From: SAR86 cluster bacterium
GTDB lineage: Bacteria > Pseudomonadota > Gammaproteobacteria > Pseudomonadales > Pseudohongiellaceae
NCBI GenBank assembly: GCA_002402175.1
Contig: NVVJ01000032.1
Span: forward strand, 1 to 37,602
Length of the DNA: 37,602 nt
Reading direction: 5' to 3'
Shown here: positions 1-9,113 of the stretch, one piece after another
Layout: every line of letters starts with the position of its first letter
How positions within the stretch are numbered: position 1 is the stretch's first letter
Made by a program: the position numbers and the translations under genes
Notes under the pieces: generated by a model
What the model was told of the DNA's origin: nothing
Seen by the model: only the letters and a program-made list of their open reading frames with translations
Database searches by the model: none

Positions 1-289
1 ATCTGGTCCCCATACCACTGCAGCTGGGTGAACAGCACATGGGCCGTCGCCAGGGTCGCATGGCCACAGAGGTCAATCTCTGCCCCGGGCGTAAACCAGC
101 GCAGATGAAAATCCGCCTCGTCTTCCCCTGTGGGGACAAAAAGGCGGTTTCCGACAGATTATTCTCCCGGGCGATATCCTGCATCACCCCATCTGGCAGC
201 CACCGGACCAACGGCACAACCGCCGCCGGATTGCCATGAAAGACATCAGTTGTGAAGGCATCCACCTGATAAATACTGTAATTTGTCAT
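1..289 (-). CDS. PhzF-family protein, N-terminal part, apparent frameshift
   Basis: Read on the minus strand from ATG at 289, the product begins [13 protein letters not shown] and continues with HGNPAAVV and NNLSETAF, the classic N-terminal signature of PhzF/DAP-epimerase-fold proteins (uncharacterised isomerase-like enzymes). After about residue 48 the homology moves to another frame, where [20 protein letters not shown], also diagnostic of PhzF, is read. The break lies around 137-145 and fits the loss of one G next to the run of five As. The gene runs off the left edge, so only the first ~95 residues are here. It starts 4 nt after the stop of the hydrolase at 294, so the two probably formed an operon. 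GC is near 60%, higher than the rest of the window. Whether the frameshift is a sequencing error or a real lesion cannot be told. Confidence 0.72.
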   Translation of the reverse strand, partial: MTNYSIYQVDAFTTDVFHGNPAAVVPLVRWLPDGVMQDIARENNLSETAFLSPQGKTRRIFICAGLRPGQRLTSVAMRPWRRPMCCSPSCSGMGTR

Positions 290-293
290 CGGT

Positions 294-540
294 CTATGCT
301 GCCTTTTCTGTCGTGATAAACTGCTGGATTTGGCTCAGGGCCTGTTGCCAATTTTCTTGCTGGGTAAAACCTGACCTTTTGCGCGGCACCAGGTCATGGT
401 TGCCATCATCAGCCCAGTTGATAGTGATCGTCGGTGACAGGTCATAGCCCGCCACGGTTTCCCGGTTGCCCAGGACATCCCGCGCCCCCTGAAGGATCAG
501 GGTCCGGGTCGTCATGTGGATCAGATGTTCGGTCCGGGGC
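294..540 (-). CDS. alpha/beta hydrolase (Tex30/KANL3-like), C-terminal fragment
   Basis: The minus-strand frame ending at the TAG at 294 reads RTEHL, TLILQGARDVLG, YDLSP, DDGNHDLVPRKRSG and then NWQQAL. This matches the C-terminal half of the small bacterial alpha/beta hydrolases related to Tex30/KANL3: the QG.RD strand carries the acid and D(G)NH the catalytic histidine. Family-like sequence can be followed upstream to about 536-540 and then stops dead, exactly where CheA-like sequence begins on the other strand. The nucleophile-elbow half is therefore absent. The in-frame ATG at 560 lies inside cheA sequence and is not a natural start. Substrate unknown. Confidence 0.6.
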
Positions 541-2522
541 CCATCTTTCGTGCCGCACATTCCATCAAAGGTGGTGGTGCTTCATTTGGATTCATGGAAA
601 TGTCCAGCTTTACCCATGTTATGGAAACGCTACTGGATGAAATGCGTGACGGCAGGCGCATGGTTTCGCGTGACTGTGTTGATTTGCTGCTTGAGTCTGT
701 TGATGTGCTTCGCGACATGGTTAACAACTCCAAAGAGCACAAGGAATATGACCAGCAGCGAATTGAGAAAACACACCAGGGTCTGGAGCTTATGCTGGCT
801 GGCAACGATGAAAATGAAGCAGCCACTGAAGAAAGTAATGCAGCAGTTGCCGAATCGCCCAAGGCTTCAAATGACCCACTATCAGGTAGTGGTAGCTGGC
901 TAATCAAGTTCACACCTAATCCGGAGATGATGCAATCGGGTAATGAGCCAATAAGATTATTCCAGGAGCTGCAGTCTCTTGGTCAGTTAAAAGTTGAAGT
1001 TGATACATCGGAACTGCCGTCGTTCGACGATATCGATCCTAAGTTGAGTTACCTCACGTGGGCGATGGAATTAATCGGTGACGTTAGTGAGGAAAAAATT
1101 CGCGATTTATTTGAGTGGGTTGCTTCTGAGAGTTCTGTTGAGATCATTCCAATGATAACTCCAGAGCTTGAGTTGGCCGAAGAAGTACCGGCTCAGAAAC
1201 TTGAAGTGCCAGCGACAAATCAGGGTCTGGTAGAAGAAGCAGCTGCTCCAACAGTCGTGGAGAAAAAAGTTAATGAGAAAGGGAAAACAAGCAGCACCAC
1301 CAAGGACTCTGGTGGGTCTATTAGAGTCGCAATCAACAAAGTAGACGAGCTTATCAACATGGTAGGTGAGCTGGTTATTACCCAATCTATGCTCAGTCAA
1401 ATAGGTAGCCAGATTACAGAAGGGGACCAGAAGGCGCAGGAAAAGCTAATCGATGGCATCGGTCAGCTCGAGCGCAATACACGCGAACTTCAAGAGAGCG
1501 TACTGCAAATACGCATGCTTCCCATCAGTAATTCCTTTAGTCGTTTTCCTCGTCTGGTTCGAGATTTGAGCGGCAAGATGGGTAAGAAAATTGGACTTAA
1601 ATTGACCGGCGAGAACACCGAAGTCGACAAAACCGTGCTAGAGAAAATTGGTGATCCAATGGTTCATCTGGTGCGCAACTCACTGGACCATGGCATCGAG
1701 ACGCCGGAAATTCGATTGGCGGCTGGAAAGCCTGAAACCGGCACTCTTGAATTAAAAGCTTTCCACGATGGAGGCGACATCATCATTCAGGTTATCGATG
1801 ATGGTGCTGGACTAAACCGTGACAAAATTCTTAGCAAGGCAATTGAGAAAGGGCTAGTTGGGGTAAATGAAGAATTGTCTGATGATCAGATTTGTAATCT
1901 CATCTTCGCTCCTGGTTTCTCTACAGCTGATCAGGTAAGTGATGTTTCAGGGCGCGGCGTAGGAATGGATGTGGTGGGGCGTAACGTGCGTGATTTAGGC
2001 GGTAACGTCAGTATCAGCTCCAATGAGGGAGCAGGTAGCACAGTAACCATTCGATTACCTCTGACTATGGCAATACTTGATGGTCAGCTAGTTCGCGTTT
2101 CCGGAGAAACCTATATCGTATCTTTGGTTTCGATTGTGGAATCGTTGCAGATGAAGGCGGAGAATATCACCACTGTTGCAGGAGAGGCAGAACTGTATCA
2201 CCTGCGCAACGAATACATTCCCATTATTCGAGTTGGAGCATTACTGGGCCACGAATCCAATCGCGCCGAACTGGAAAATGGTTTGCTCATGGTAGTCGAG
2301 GCAAATGGAAAACGCTGCGGTCTATTTGTCGACAAGTTGGAGGGACAGCAACAAGTCGTTATCAAGAGCTTGGAGACTAACTTTTGCCAAATACAGGGCA
2401 TGTCCGGCGCCACCATTCTTGGCGACGGTACAGTCTCATTAATAATAGATGTCCCAGGATTAATTCAACGTCATTTTGACGAGTGTAACCGTCGCAGTCG
2501 TCCGCTTAGCGCGGTTGCATAA
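516..2522 (+). CDS. cheA: chemotaxis histidine kinase CheA, N-terminus missing
   Basis: CheA autophosphorylates on the HPt histidine and passes phosphate to CheY and CheB. CheA-like sequence starts at about 543 with IFRAAHSIKGG; the phospho-accepting His is codon 558-560. The first ~9 codons from ATG 516 belong to the foreign left flank, and roughly the first 45 residues of the HPt domain are lost. Then come a P2-like CheY-binding region (WLIKFTPNPEM to about 1150), an acidic linker, the dimerisation helices (VDELINMVGELVITQ, about 1330-1540), the HATPase domain with N box HLVRNSLDHGIE, G1 DDGAGLN and G2 GRGVGMDVV, and a CheW-like domain from about 2060. cheW follows 17 nt downstream. The real start is not in this window. 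Confidence 0.93.
   Translation: MDQMFGPGPIFRAAHSIKGGGASFGFMEMSSFTHVMETLLDEMRDGRRMVSRDCVDLLLESVDVLRDMVNNSKEHKEYDQQRIEKTHQGLELMLAGNDENEAATEESNAAVAESPKASNDPLSGSGSWLIKFTPNPEMMQSGNEPIRLFQELQSLGQLKVEVDTSELPSFDDIDPKLSYLTWAMELIGDVSEEKIRDLFEWVASESSVEIIPMITPELELAEEVPAQKLEVPATNQGLVEEAAAPTVVEKKVNEKGKTSSTTKDSGGSIRVAINKVDELINMVGELVITQSMLSQIGSQITEGDQKAQEKLIDGIGQLERNTRELQESVLQIRMLPISNSFSRFPRLVRDLSGKMGKKIGLKLTGENTEVDKTVLEKIGDPMVHLVRNSLDHGIETPEIRLAAGKPETGTLELKAFHDGGDIIIQVIDDGAGLNRDKILSKAIEKGLVGVNEELSDDQICNLIFAPGFSTADQVSDVSGRGVGMDVVGRNVRDLGGNVSISSNEGAGSTVTIRLPLTMAILDGQLVRVSGETYIVSLVSIVESLQMKAENITTVAGEAELYHLRNEYIPIIRVGALLGHESNRAELENGLLMVVEANGKRCGLFVDKLEGQQQVVIKSLETNFCQIQGMSGATILGDGTVSLIIDVPGLIQRHFDECNRRSRPLSAVA
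530..545. other. junction between unrelated sequences (probable chimeric join)
   Basis: Left of this point the only sensible reading is a minus-strand hydrolase at about 57% GC. Right of it the only sensible reading is plus-strand cheA at about 48% GC. Each gene is cut inside a conserved domain, and each lacks its N-terminal part, which would have to lie on the far side of the other. Two genes broken head to head at one point, with no mobile element, repeat or scar visible, is the pattern of an assembly or amplification chimera. A natural rearrangement cannot be excluded. Confidence 0.7.
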
Positions 2523-2539
2523 AACAGGAGAGATAGATT

Positions 2540-3085
2540 GTGAGTACAGCACAGGCACAAAGTAGTGACAAAACACTTCAGGCTGAAGATGGTCTGGATC
2601 AATACCTGACCTTCATGCTAGCCGAAGAGGAATATGGCGTAGATATACTTCGGGTGCAGGAAATTAAGGGATGGGATGGTGTTACACCGATGCCAAACAT
2701 GCCTGACTACATTCTTGGAGTCATTAACTTGCGTGGCACTTTGGTACCTATCGTCAATCTTAGAACACTATTTGAATTAGAAAATGTTCCATTTAGTAAA
2801 ACTACAGTAGTAATCGTAGTTCGTGTGACCAGTGAAGATCATGGTGAGCGCACTATGGGAATTGTCGTGGACGCGGTTTCCGAGGTGTACAACATTGCAA
2901 CCGCCGACTTAAAACCTGCACCTGATTTCGGCGGAGCTTGTAACACAGAATTTATCAAAGGCCTTTCTACACTGGAAGGAAAAATGCAGATCATGTTGGA
3001 TATCGATCGTTTGATGAATGACGGAGTTTTGAACAAGTTAGAGGTAGCCAGCAACGATACGGAAATGGAACAAAAATCTGCCTAA
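2540..3085 (+). CDS. cheW: chemotaxis adaptor CheW
   Basis: CheW couples receptors to CheA. The 181-residue product has an acidic, Gln/Ser-rich N-terminal tail of ~20 residues, then the two-barrel CheW core: DQYLTFMLAEEEYGVDILRV, VTPMPNMPDYILGVINLRG, VPIVNLR and the VVDAVSEV strand. The start is a GTG at 2540, supported by an AGGAGA Shine-Dalgarno at 2525-2530; no ATG lies nearby in frame. It sits between cheA and the receptor in the same operon. Length and motifs are normal for the family. Confidence 0.95.
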   Translation: MSTAQAQSSDKTLQAEDGLDQYLTFMLAEEEYGVDILRVQEIKGWDGVTPMPNMPDYILGVINLRGTLVPIVNLRTLFELENVPFSKTTVVIVVRVTSEDHGERTMGIVVDAVSEVYNIATADLKPAPDFGGACNTEFIKGLSTLEGKMQIMLDIDRLMNDGVLNKLEVASNDTEMEQKSA

Positions 3086-3174
3086 GTTTGTATGTGACCA
3101 AAGTGGTTAAAACCGAGCAGAGCAAACTTAACGTAAATTTGTAACACCAATAATATATTTTGAGGATTGAGACA

Positions 3175-5889
3175 ATGAGTAGCCTAATAAATCTAATACC
3201 CGGTTATCGCGATAGCAAAGAAGCCGAAAATAAAAACTCTCTGCTGCAAGCTGAATTGAATGCAGTATCTAAATCGATGGCCGTTATAGAATTTGAGCTG
3301 GACGGCACCATCGTTACTGCCAATGACAATTTTCTGAATGTTCTGGGCTATACCCTGGAAGAAGTTAAAGGTAAACATCACAGTATGTTTGCCGAGCCGG
3401 GCTTTGCTTCAAGTCCGGAATATCAGCAATTTTGGCAGTCTCTAAATCGTGGTGAATACCAGTCGGGTCAATTTAAACGGTTGGGTAAAGGTGGTAAGGA
3501 TGTGTGGATTCAGGCTTCTTACAACCCAATCATGGACTTGAATGGCAAACCTTATAAAGTTGTAAAGTATGCGACTGATATCACCGAACAAAAACTGCGC
3601 AATGCAGACTTCTCAGGCCAGATTGCAGCCATAGGCAAGTCACAGGCGGTTATCGAATTTCAGATGGACGGTACCATTGTTAATGCCAATGACAACTTCC
3701 TGAATACTCTTGGTTATACCCTGGACGAAATTAAAGGCAAACATCACAGCATGTTTGCCGAGCCGGACTACGCTGCAAGTGTGGAATATAAGCAATTTTG
3801 GGAAGCTTTAAACCGAGGAGAATACCAGGCAAGCGAATACAAGCGGTTGGGCAAAGGCGGAAAGGAAGTATGGATTCAGGCCTCTTACAACCCGATCATG
3901 GATTTGAATGGCAAACCCAGCAAGGTTGTTAAGTATGCAACTGACGTCACCGAGCAAAAGTTACGCAATGCTGACTTCTCGGGTCAGATTGCGGCCATTG
4001 GCAAGTCACAGGCGATTATCGAGTTCGAGATGGACGGTACCATCGTTCATGCCAATGACAACTTTCTGAATACTCTTGGTTATACCCTGGACGAAATTAA
4101 AGGCAAACATCACAGCATGTTTGCCGAGCCGGACTACGCTGCAAGCGTGGAGTATAAACAATTTTGGGAATCTCTAAACCGTGGAGAATATCAAGCGAGC
4201 GAGTATAAGCGGCTGGGCAAAGGTGGCAAGGAAGTATGGATTCAGGCTTCTTATAACCCAATCATGGACCTGAACGGCAAACCTTTTAAAGTTGTTAAGT
4301 ATGCAACTGATATCACTCAGCAAACTATAGAGGCTGCTGAAAATACTCGCACCATGTTGGCGCTGCGTCGAGCAGAGACCAATGTAATGGTCACAGATAC
4401 CAGCAATGAAATTGTGTATATGAATGATTCAATTGTTCGGTTGATGCAGGATATTGAAACCGATTTGTGCAAGGATTTGCCGAACTTCGACTCTAAAAAA
4501 TTAATAGGCGCCAATATCGATGTGTTCTTCAAGAATTCATCGCACCCGCGCGACTTGATTGCCAATCTTAAAGAAACTAACACATCAGATATGGTTGTGG
4601 GTGGTCGGTCCTTGCGTGTGATCTTTAGTCCAATAATCGATTCCGATGGTGAGCGCTTGGGTACTGGTGTCGAGTGGATGGATCGAACTCAAGAGGTTGC
4701 TACTGAAATCGAAATTCAGGGAATTGTAGATTCTTCGCTAGCTGGAGACCTTTCTCAGCGCATCGAACTAAGTGACAAGAGCGGCTTCTTTAAGGCGCTT
4801 AGCACTGGGGTCAACGATCTAGTTGATGTCTCCGAACGAGTTATCAACGATACCATTAAGGTGCTCGGCGCGATGTCTACAGGAGATCTGACTCGCACAA
4901 TTGATGCCGATTATCAGGGTTCATTCGGTCAAATGAAAAATGATACTAATACTACAATTGTCAAATTAACTGAAGTAATGGGCGCGATAAACAACAGTGC
5001 CAGTTCGGTTTTGAGAGGCTCACTAGAACTCTCGCAGGGTAATACAAATCTTTCTCAGCGCACCGAGGAACAAGCTGCAAGTCTGGAGGAAACTGCTTCA
5101 AGTATGGAAGAAATGGCCGCAACTGTGCGTCAGAATGCTGATAACACTATGCAGGCCAACCAACTCTCGTCAAGTGCACAGGAACAGGCGGAAAAAGGTG
5201 GCGAAGTGGTTAAAAGTGCAGTCGAGGCAATGAGTGAAATTACCGCTTCGAGTAAGAAAATAGCCGACATCATCGGGGTGATTGATGAGATAGCCTTTCA
5301 GACTAATTTGCTGGCCTTGAATGCGGCAGTTGAAGCTGCTCGTGCGGGAGATCAAGGACGAGGATTTGCCGTAGTTGCTAGTGAAGTGCGCAACCTGGCA
5401 GGTCGTAGCGCTACCGCCGCGAAGGAAATTAAAACACTAATCGAGGACAGCGTACTGAAGGTAGGTGAGGGCTCGAAACTGGTAGATGAAACGGGACAAA
5501 CTCTGGAAGAAATAATGGGTGCTGTGAAGGAAGTCAGCGGCATTATCTCCGAGATAGCAGCAGCCAGTGAGGAGCAGTCCGAGGGAGTCGAGCAGGTCAA
5601 CAAGGCAATATCACAAATGGATGAGATGACCCAGCAGAACGCAGCGCTGGTTGAACAGGCAGCGGCGGCAAGTGAGTCAATGGGCGAACAGGCTCGTAGC
5701 CTTACCGAATTGGTCGAATTCTTTACTATTGATCCAAGCGCAGCTAGTGCTTCGGCAGACGAGCGTCGCTCGGAGGAACGGCCCTGGTTGGAACCGGTTC
5801 CATCTAGGCCAGCGCCAGCTTCAGTGCCAATGAGAAAACCGAGGGTAGCTAAAGCGGCCAACAGCGATGAAGAGTGGGATGAGTTCTAG
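3175..5889 (+). CDS. soluble methyl-accepting chemotaxis protein with three tandem PAS domains
   Basis: A 904-residue receptor with no signal peptide or membrane segment, hence cytoplasmic. Three near-identical PAS domains with their linkers (residues ~34-390; each has [23 protein letters not shown] and [11 protein letters not shown]) are followed by a fourth, divergent PAS-like region (~391-505, with a VEWMDRT end), HAMP-like helices (~510-600) and a long coiled-coil signalling domain with the hairpin tip [20 protein letters not shown] at about residue 700. PAS domains of this kind often bind haem or FAD; the ligand here is unknown. The C-terminus ends EWDEF, which fits the aromatic-x-x-aromatic CheR/CheB tethering pentapeptide (E. 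coli NWETF). ATG 3175 is preferred over TTG 3160 because GAGG at 3162-3165 is well placed. Confidence 0.94.
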   Translation: MSSLINLIPGYRDSKEAENKNSLLQAELNAVSKSMAVIEFELDGTIVTANDNFLNVLGYTLEEVKGKHHSMFAEPGFASSPEYQQFWQSLNRGEYQSGQFKRLGKGGKDVWIQASYNPIMDLNGKPYKVVKYATDITEQKLRNADFSGQIAAIGKSQAVIEFQMDGTIVNANDNFLNTLGYTLDEIKGKHHSMFAEPDYAASVEYKQFWEALNRGEYQASEYKRLGKGGKEVWIQASYNPIMDLNGKPSKVVKYATDVTEQKLRNADFSGQIAAIGKSQAIIEFEMDGTIVHANDNFLNTLGYTLDEIKGKHHSMFAEPDYAASVEYKQFWESLNRGEYQASEYKRLGKGGKEVWIQASYNPIMDLNGKPFKVVKYATDITQQTIEAAENTRTMLALRRAETNVMVTDTSNEIVYMNDSIVRLMQDIETDLCKDLPNFDSKKLIGANIDVFFKNSSHPRDLIANLKETNTSDMVVGGRSLRVIFSPIIDSDGERLGTGVEWMDRTQEVATEIEIQGIVDSSLAGDLSQRIELSDKSGFFKALSTGVNDLVDVSERVINDTIKVLGAMSTGDLTRTIDADYQGSFGQMKNDTNTTIVKLTEVMGAINNSASSVLRGSLELSQGNTNLSQRTEEQAASLEETASSMEEMAATVRQNADNTMQANQLSSSAQEQAEKGGEVVKSAVEAMSEITASSKKIADIIGVIDEIAFQTNLLALNAAVEAARAGDQGRGFAVVASEVRNLAGRSATAAKEIKTLIEDSVLKVGEGSKLVDETGQTLEEIMGAVKEVSGIISEIAAASEEQSEGVEQVNKAISQMDEMTQQNAALVEQAAAASESMGEQARSLTELVEFFTIDPSAASASADERRSEERPWLEPVPSRPAPASVPMRKPRVAKAANSDEEWDEF
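3274..4330 (+). repeat. three tandem 366-bp PAS-coding repeats
   Basis: The same coding motif recurs at 3283, 3649 and 4015, an exact 366-bp (122-codon) period. Units 2 and 3 are the closest: 3700-3779 and 4066-4145 are identical over 80 bp, whereas the sequence on either side differs at many third positions. Such a mosaic suggests gene conversion or a recent partial duplication on top of an older triplication. Confidence 0.9.
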
Positions 5890-5977
5890 AAAACGGCGAA
5901 GGCTGCAAGGCTGGAAATTCGACTAGAGACTAAACTAATTGCATCACAAGATTAGTCAACCATACGAGGACGATATG

Positions 5978-6343
5978 ATGGCCAAGCCATTAGATAAAGA
6001 AACACTGGATTGCAGCGTAGATGAGAACGCTGACTCCAGTGCGGGGAAAATGCGGCCCAGCAAAATCACTTTACCTTCGACTATGGAAATCGATGAGGCA
6101 ACAAAACTGCACAAGAAGTTACAAAAAAGTGCAGCGCGCGGAGTGGATATAAACTTGGACGCAGAAAAAGTCGAGACAATCGATACCGCAATATTGCAGC
6201 TGCTCCTGTCTTTTGTGCGAGAGGTTCGCGGCAATGGCAATAGCGTAAATTGGCAATCACCCTCGGAGCCCCTGTTTAAAACAGCGGAGATGATAGGGCT
6301 AGGAGCAGAGTTAGGGCTGGAGGAAAGTCATGCAACAAGCTAA
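5978..6343 (+). CDS. STAS-domain protein
   Basis: About 121 residues with a STAS (anti-sigma-factor-antagonist-like) core: ITLPSTMEIDEATKLHKKLQ, INLDAEKVETIDTAILQLLL, then SVNWQSPSEPLFKTAEMIGL. The Ser/Thr of the D-T-A loop is where such proteins are phosphorylated or bind partners. GAGGA at 5966-5970 favours ATG 5978 (7-nt spacing) over ATG 5975 or an upstream TTG. It overlaps cheR by 14 nt, so the two are translationally coupled. STAS genes occur inside several chemotaxis operons, but the partner is not established; a role in receptor-array control is inference. Confidence 0.8.
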   Translation: MAKPLDKETLDCSVDENADSSAGKMRPSKITLPSTMEIDEATKLHKKLQKSAARGVDINLDAEKVETIDTAILQLLLSFVREVRGNGNSVNWQSPSEPLFKTAEMIGLGAELGLEESHATS

Positions 6344-7193
6344 TAAACTTTCACAGAATAGTCGTGAGCAAACTTTTGAATTCACTGAAACTGATTTCAA
6401 GAGTTTGCGCGAAATGGTTCTTACACATACCGGTATTACCTTAGCCGAACATAAGCGCGATCTGGTCTATGGCCGTTTGGCAAAACGATTGCGTGCACTT
6501 GGGCTTACCAGGTTTTGCGACTATTGCGATTTGCTAAAAAATGACAAAAACAATGAAATAGAGCAATTTACCAATGCTATCACTACAAACCTGACATCTT
6601 TTTTTCGGGAGAAGCACCATTTTGAACACCTGGCAAAGGACATTGTGCCCGCGCTAATGGACAGCTATAGAGTCAATAACCGTATTCGCATATGGTCGGC
6701 AGGTTGCTCCACTGGAGAGGAAGCGTATTCAATAGCAATCACATTGCGTGAGTCTATACCCGACATTGATCGTCGTGACATTCGCATTCTTGCCACTGAC
6801 CTCGACAGCGATGTTATTCAAACTGGCAGTAGTGGAGTTTATTCTAAGACTCGCATTGAAGCGCTAGACAGTGAACGGAAAAAGCGTTGGTTTAAGCAAG
6901 GCAGTGGCGAGCAAAAGGGTAAAGTTCAAGTGTCACCAGAGCTGCGCAAATTGGTTACCTTCAAGCAATTGAATTTAATGCATGAATGGCCAATGCGCGG
7001 CAAGTTCGACGTAGTTTTTTGCCGCAATGTAGTTATTTATTTCGACAAGCCTACGCAAAAACCATTGTTTGAACGCTTTGCCAACATAATGCGACCTGAA
7101 AGTACTCTTTTTATAGGTCATTCCGAAACACTAAACAACGTAAGCGACCGCTTTGAGTTAACGGGTAAAACTGTTTACAAGAAAATTCGTTAA
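6330..7193 (+). CDS. cheR: chemotaxis protein methyltransferase CheR
   Basis: CheR methylates glutamates on receptors using S-adenosylmethionine. The 287-residue product has the N-terminal helical domain (residues ~17-85), TTNLTSFFRE at the domain junction, the SAM-binding loop IWSAGCSTGEEAYSIA, the acidic ATDLDSD loop and VFCRNVVIYF. A strong GGAGG lies at 6318-6322 inside the STAS gene. The receptor upstream ends in a pentapeptide that CheR/CheB could dock on. Complete and typical. Confidence 0.96.
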   Translation: MQQANKLSQNSREQTFEFTETDFKSLREMVLTHTGITLAEHKRDLVYGRLAKRLRALGLTRFCDYCDLLKNDKNNEIEQFTNAITTNLTSFFREKHHFEHLAKDIVPALMDSYRVNNRIRIWSAGCSTGEEAYSIAITLRESIPDIDRRDIRILATDLDSDVIQTGSSGVYSKTRIEALDSERKKRWFKQGSGEQKGKVQVSPELRKLVTFKQLNLMHEWPMRGKFDVVFCRNVVIYFDKPTQKPLFERFANIMRPESTLFIGHSETLNNVSDRFELTGKTVYKKIR

Positions 7194-7204
7194 AGGGTAG
7201 AGCC

Positions 7205-7846
7205 GTGTTTCAGCAATCACATACCAATCAGTCACAAATGCCTCTGTCGCTACCTGGGTTCTGTAAAGTAAAGCGTTACTGGGACACCGTACATGAGATT
7301 TATCTGGCGCGTATACTGCCTGGTGAATATTACGTGACTATAGCCAATGAATTGATTGCCACCATGTTGGGGTCTTGCGTCTCGGCGTGTATACGAGACA
7401 CGCAAACAGGTGTTGGCGGGATGAATCATTTCATGCTGCCCAGTACCGACAAATGCGCATCAGATCCTGGTGAGTGTAAAAAGAAATTGAGCCGCTATGG
7501 CAGTGCAGCGATGGAACATATGATCAATGATATTTTACTTCACGGAGGGCGCAGGGAAAACCTCGAAGTAAAGCTGTTTGGCGGTGGCCGGGTCTTGCAA
7601 TCAACTACAGACGTTGGGGAGAACAATATTGAGTTCGTGCGCAACTATCTGCGCGACACGGGCTTAACCGTGACATCTGAAGACCTCGGTGGAACCTACC
7701 CACGGAAGATTTTGTATTTCCCAGCTAGCGGTCGAGTACTAATGCGCAAGATGCCGATAAGCAACAGAAACAAGCATGTGCAGCGCGAAGACGTATATCG
7801 ACAGTCGCTGGCCGGCGCTACCTCAGGCGAAATCGATTTTAACTAA
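7205..7846 (+). CDS. cheD: chemoreceptor glutamine deamidase CheD
   Basis: CheD converts receptor glutamines to glutamates and in some bacteria is controlled by CheC. The 213-residue product carries MLGSCVSACIRD and GGMNHFMLP; the catalytic Cys (residue 58) and His (residue 75) are 17 apart, as in Thermotoga CheD (C27/H44). An N-terminal extension of ~30 residues and a basic C-terminal tail lie outside the core. The start is GTG 7205 with a GGGTAGAG-type ribosome site. It lies between cheR and cheB in the operon. Confidence 0.95.
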   Translation: MFQQSHTNQSQMPLSLPGFCKVKRYWDTVHEIYLARILPGEYYVTIANELIATMLGSCVSACIRDTQTGVGGMNHFMLPSTDKCASDPGECKKKLSRYGSAAMEHMINDILLHGGRRENLEVKLFGGGRVLQSTTDVGENNIEFVRNYLRDTGLTVTSEDLGGTYPRKILYFPASGRVLMRKMPISNRNKHVQREDVYRQSLAGATSGEIDFN

Positions 7847-7858
7847 CCAGATGACAGC

Positions 7859-7927
7859 ATGAGTAATAAAAACACGCAGGATGCGATTATACAAATGTCT
7901 CCGGTGAGACATGGAATTAAGCTATGA
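7859..7927 (+). CDS. 22-codon ORF coupled to cheB, possible leader peptide
   Basis: An ATG at 7859 opens 22 codons (MSNKNTQD... to GIKL) ending in a TGA that overlaps the cheB ATG in the arrangement ATGA at 7924-7927. It fills the 77-nt gap between cheD and cheB almost completely. Neither this ORF nor cheB has a convincing Shine-Dalgarno, so translation of the short ORF could deliver ribosomes to cheB. I recognise no family. It may be chance; only the ATGA overlap and the fit to the gap support it. Confidence 0.3.
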   Translation: MSNKNTQDAIIQMSPVRHGIKL

Positions 7928-9045
7928 ATAAGCCAATTAGAGTACTGGTGGTTGATGACTCAGCTCTGGTACGTAAATTATTAACAGAAATCCTTCAGGA
8001 AGATCCTGGCATTGAGGTTGTAGGAGCCGCAATGGATGCGTTTGTAGCGCGGGAAAAAATTAAGCAACTCAGCCCCGACGTTCTGACACTGGATGTAGAA
8101 ATGCCACGTATGGATGGCGTTACTTTTCTTGGTAATCTCATGCGCCTGCGACCAATGCCCGTGATAATGGTTTCCAGTCTCACAGCAAAAGGTGCTGAGG
8201 TTACTTTACGAGCGCTAGAACTTGGTGCGGTGGATTTTATTACCAAGCCCGGTGGGGATTTAGTCCATGGTTTAAAAGATTACAGCGCCGAAATTATTGC
8301 CAAGGTAAAAGTGGCAGCGTGTGCAAAGGTAAGAACCTACAATCGCAGCATTGTAAAACCAATGAAGATTGAAGCCAAATTATCCGCTGATGCGGTGTTA
8401 GAAAGAATCTCTCGGAAGGGGCGTTTTGCCACAACCGACTCAATTATCGCCATCGGTGCATCCACCGGGGGAACTGAGGCAATCAAAGAAGTATTGATGG
8501 CCATGCCTGCAAATTCACCTGCTACTGTGATCACGCAGCATATACCGGCAGATTTTAGTGGCCCGTTTGCTGAACGAGTCAATGGGGTTTCTGCAATGAC
8601 GGTATGTGAAGCTAAGGATGGTCAGCCGATTCTCGCAGGTCACGCTTACATTGCGCCAGGAGACAGGCATCTAATTGTTGTTCGATACGGCGCGCAATAC
8701 CACTGCAAACTGAGTGATGGTCCTGCAGTGAATCGACACAAACCCTCGGTTGATGTGCTGTTTCGATCGGTTGCGCAGACTGCAGGGCCTAATGCTGTCG
8801 GTGTACTTCTTACCGGAATGGGTGACGACGGCGCAAAGGGTCTTAAAGAAATGCAGGAAGCTGGTGCTCGAACAATTGCTCAGGATGAAAACAGTAGTGT
8901 GGTCTGGGGTATGCCAAAAGCCGCAGTAGCTCTGGGTGCAGCGGACACGGTACTGCCATTGGAGAAAATCGCTAGTTCGATTTCAATGCAGTTGCCTTCA
9001 AATAAAAAATTCAATATGCAGCCCTACAGACGAGATGTTGGATGA
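7924..9045 (+). CDS. cheB: chemotaxis methylesterase/deamidase CheB
   Basis: CheB removes methyl groups from receptors when phosphorylated by CheA. The receiver domain (residues 1-~125) has [10 protein letters not shown], phospho-acceptor D57 in LDVEMP and ITKPGG. After a linker, the methylesterase domain holds the catalytic triad S180 (GASTGG), H206 (TQHIP) and D302 (GMGDDGA). 373 residues, typical length. The ribosome site is weak (GGAATTAAGCT before the ATG), consistent with coupling to the short upstream ORF. Confidence 0.96.
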   Translation: MNKPIRVLVVDDSALVRKLLTEILQEDPGIEVVGAAMDAFVAREKIKQLSPDVLTLDVEMPRMDGVTFLGNLMRLRPMPVIMVSSLTAKGAEVTLRALELGAVDFITKPGGDLVHGLKDYSAEIIAKVKVAACAKVRTYNRSIVKPMKIEAKLSADAVLERISRKGRFATTDSIIAIGASTGGTEAIKEVLMAMPANSPATVITQHIPADFSGPFAERVNGVSAMTVCEAKDGQPILAGHAYIAPGDRHLIVVRYGAQYHCKLSDGPAVNRHKPSVDVLFRSVAQTAGPNAVGVLLTGMGDDGAKGLKEMQEAGARTIAQDENSSVVWGMPKAAVALGAADTVLPLEKIASSISMQLPSNKKFNMQPYRRDVG

Positions 9046-9113
9046 AATAGTAATTGTTAGAAAAAATATTTATCTTGCTTGAGAGAATTACGTGAGTCCA
9101 GGAGGACAAAAGT

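Noticed and set aside
521..913. 130-codon minus-strand ORF opposite cheA
   Set aside because: It crosses the 540 join and lies antisense to conserved CheA sequence; Ser-rich shadow without motifs.
5352..5861. 169-codon minus-strand ORF opposite the receptor gene
   Set aside because: It mirrors the Ala/Ser/Glu-rich coiled-coil coding of the receptor; no ribosome site, no family, and low-complexity Ser/Ala/Thr composition.
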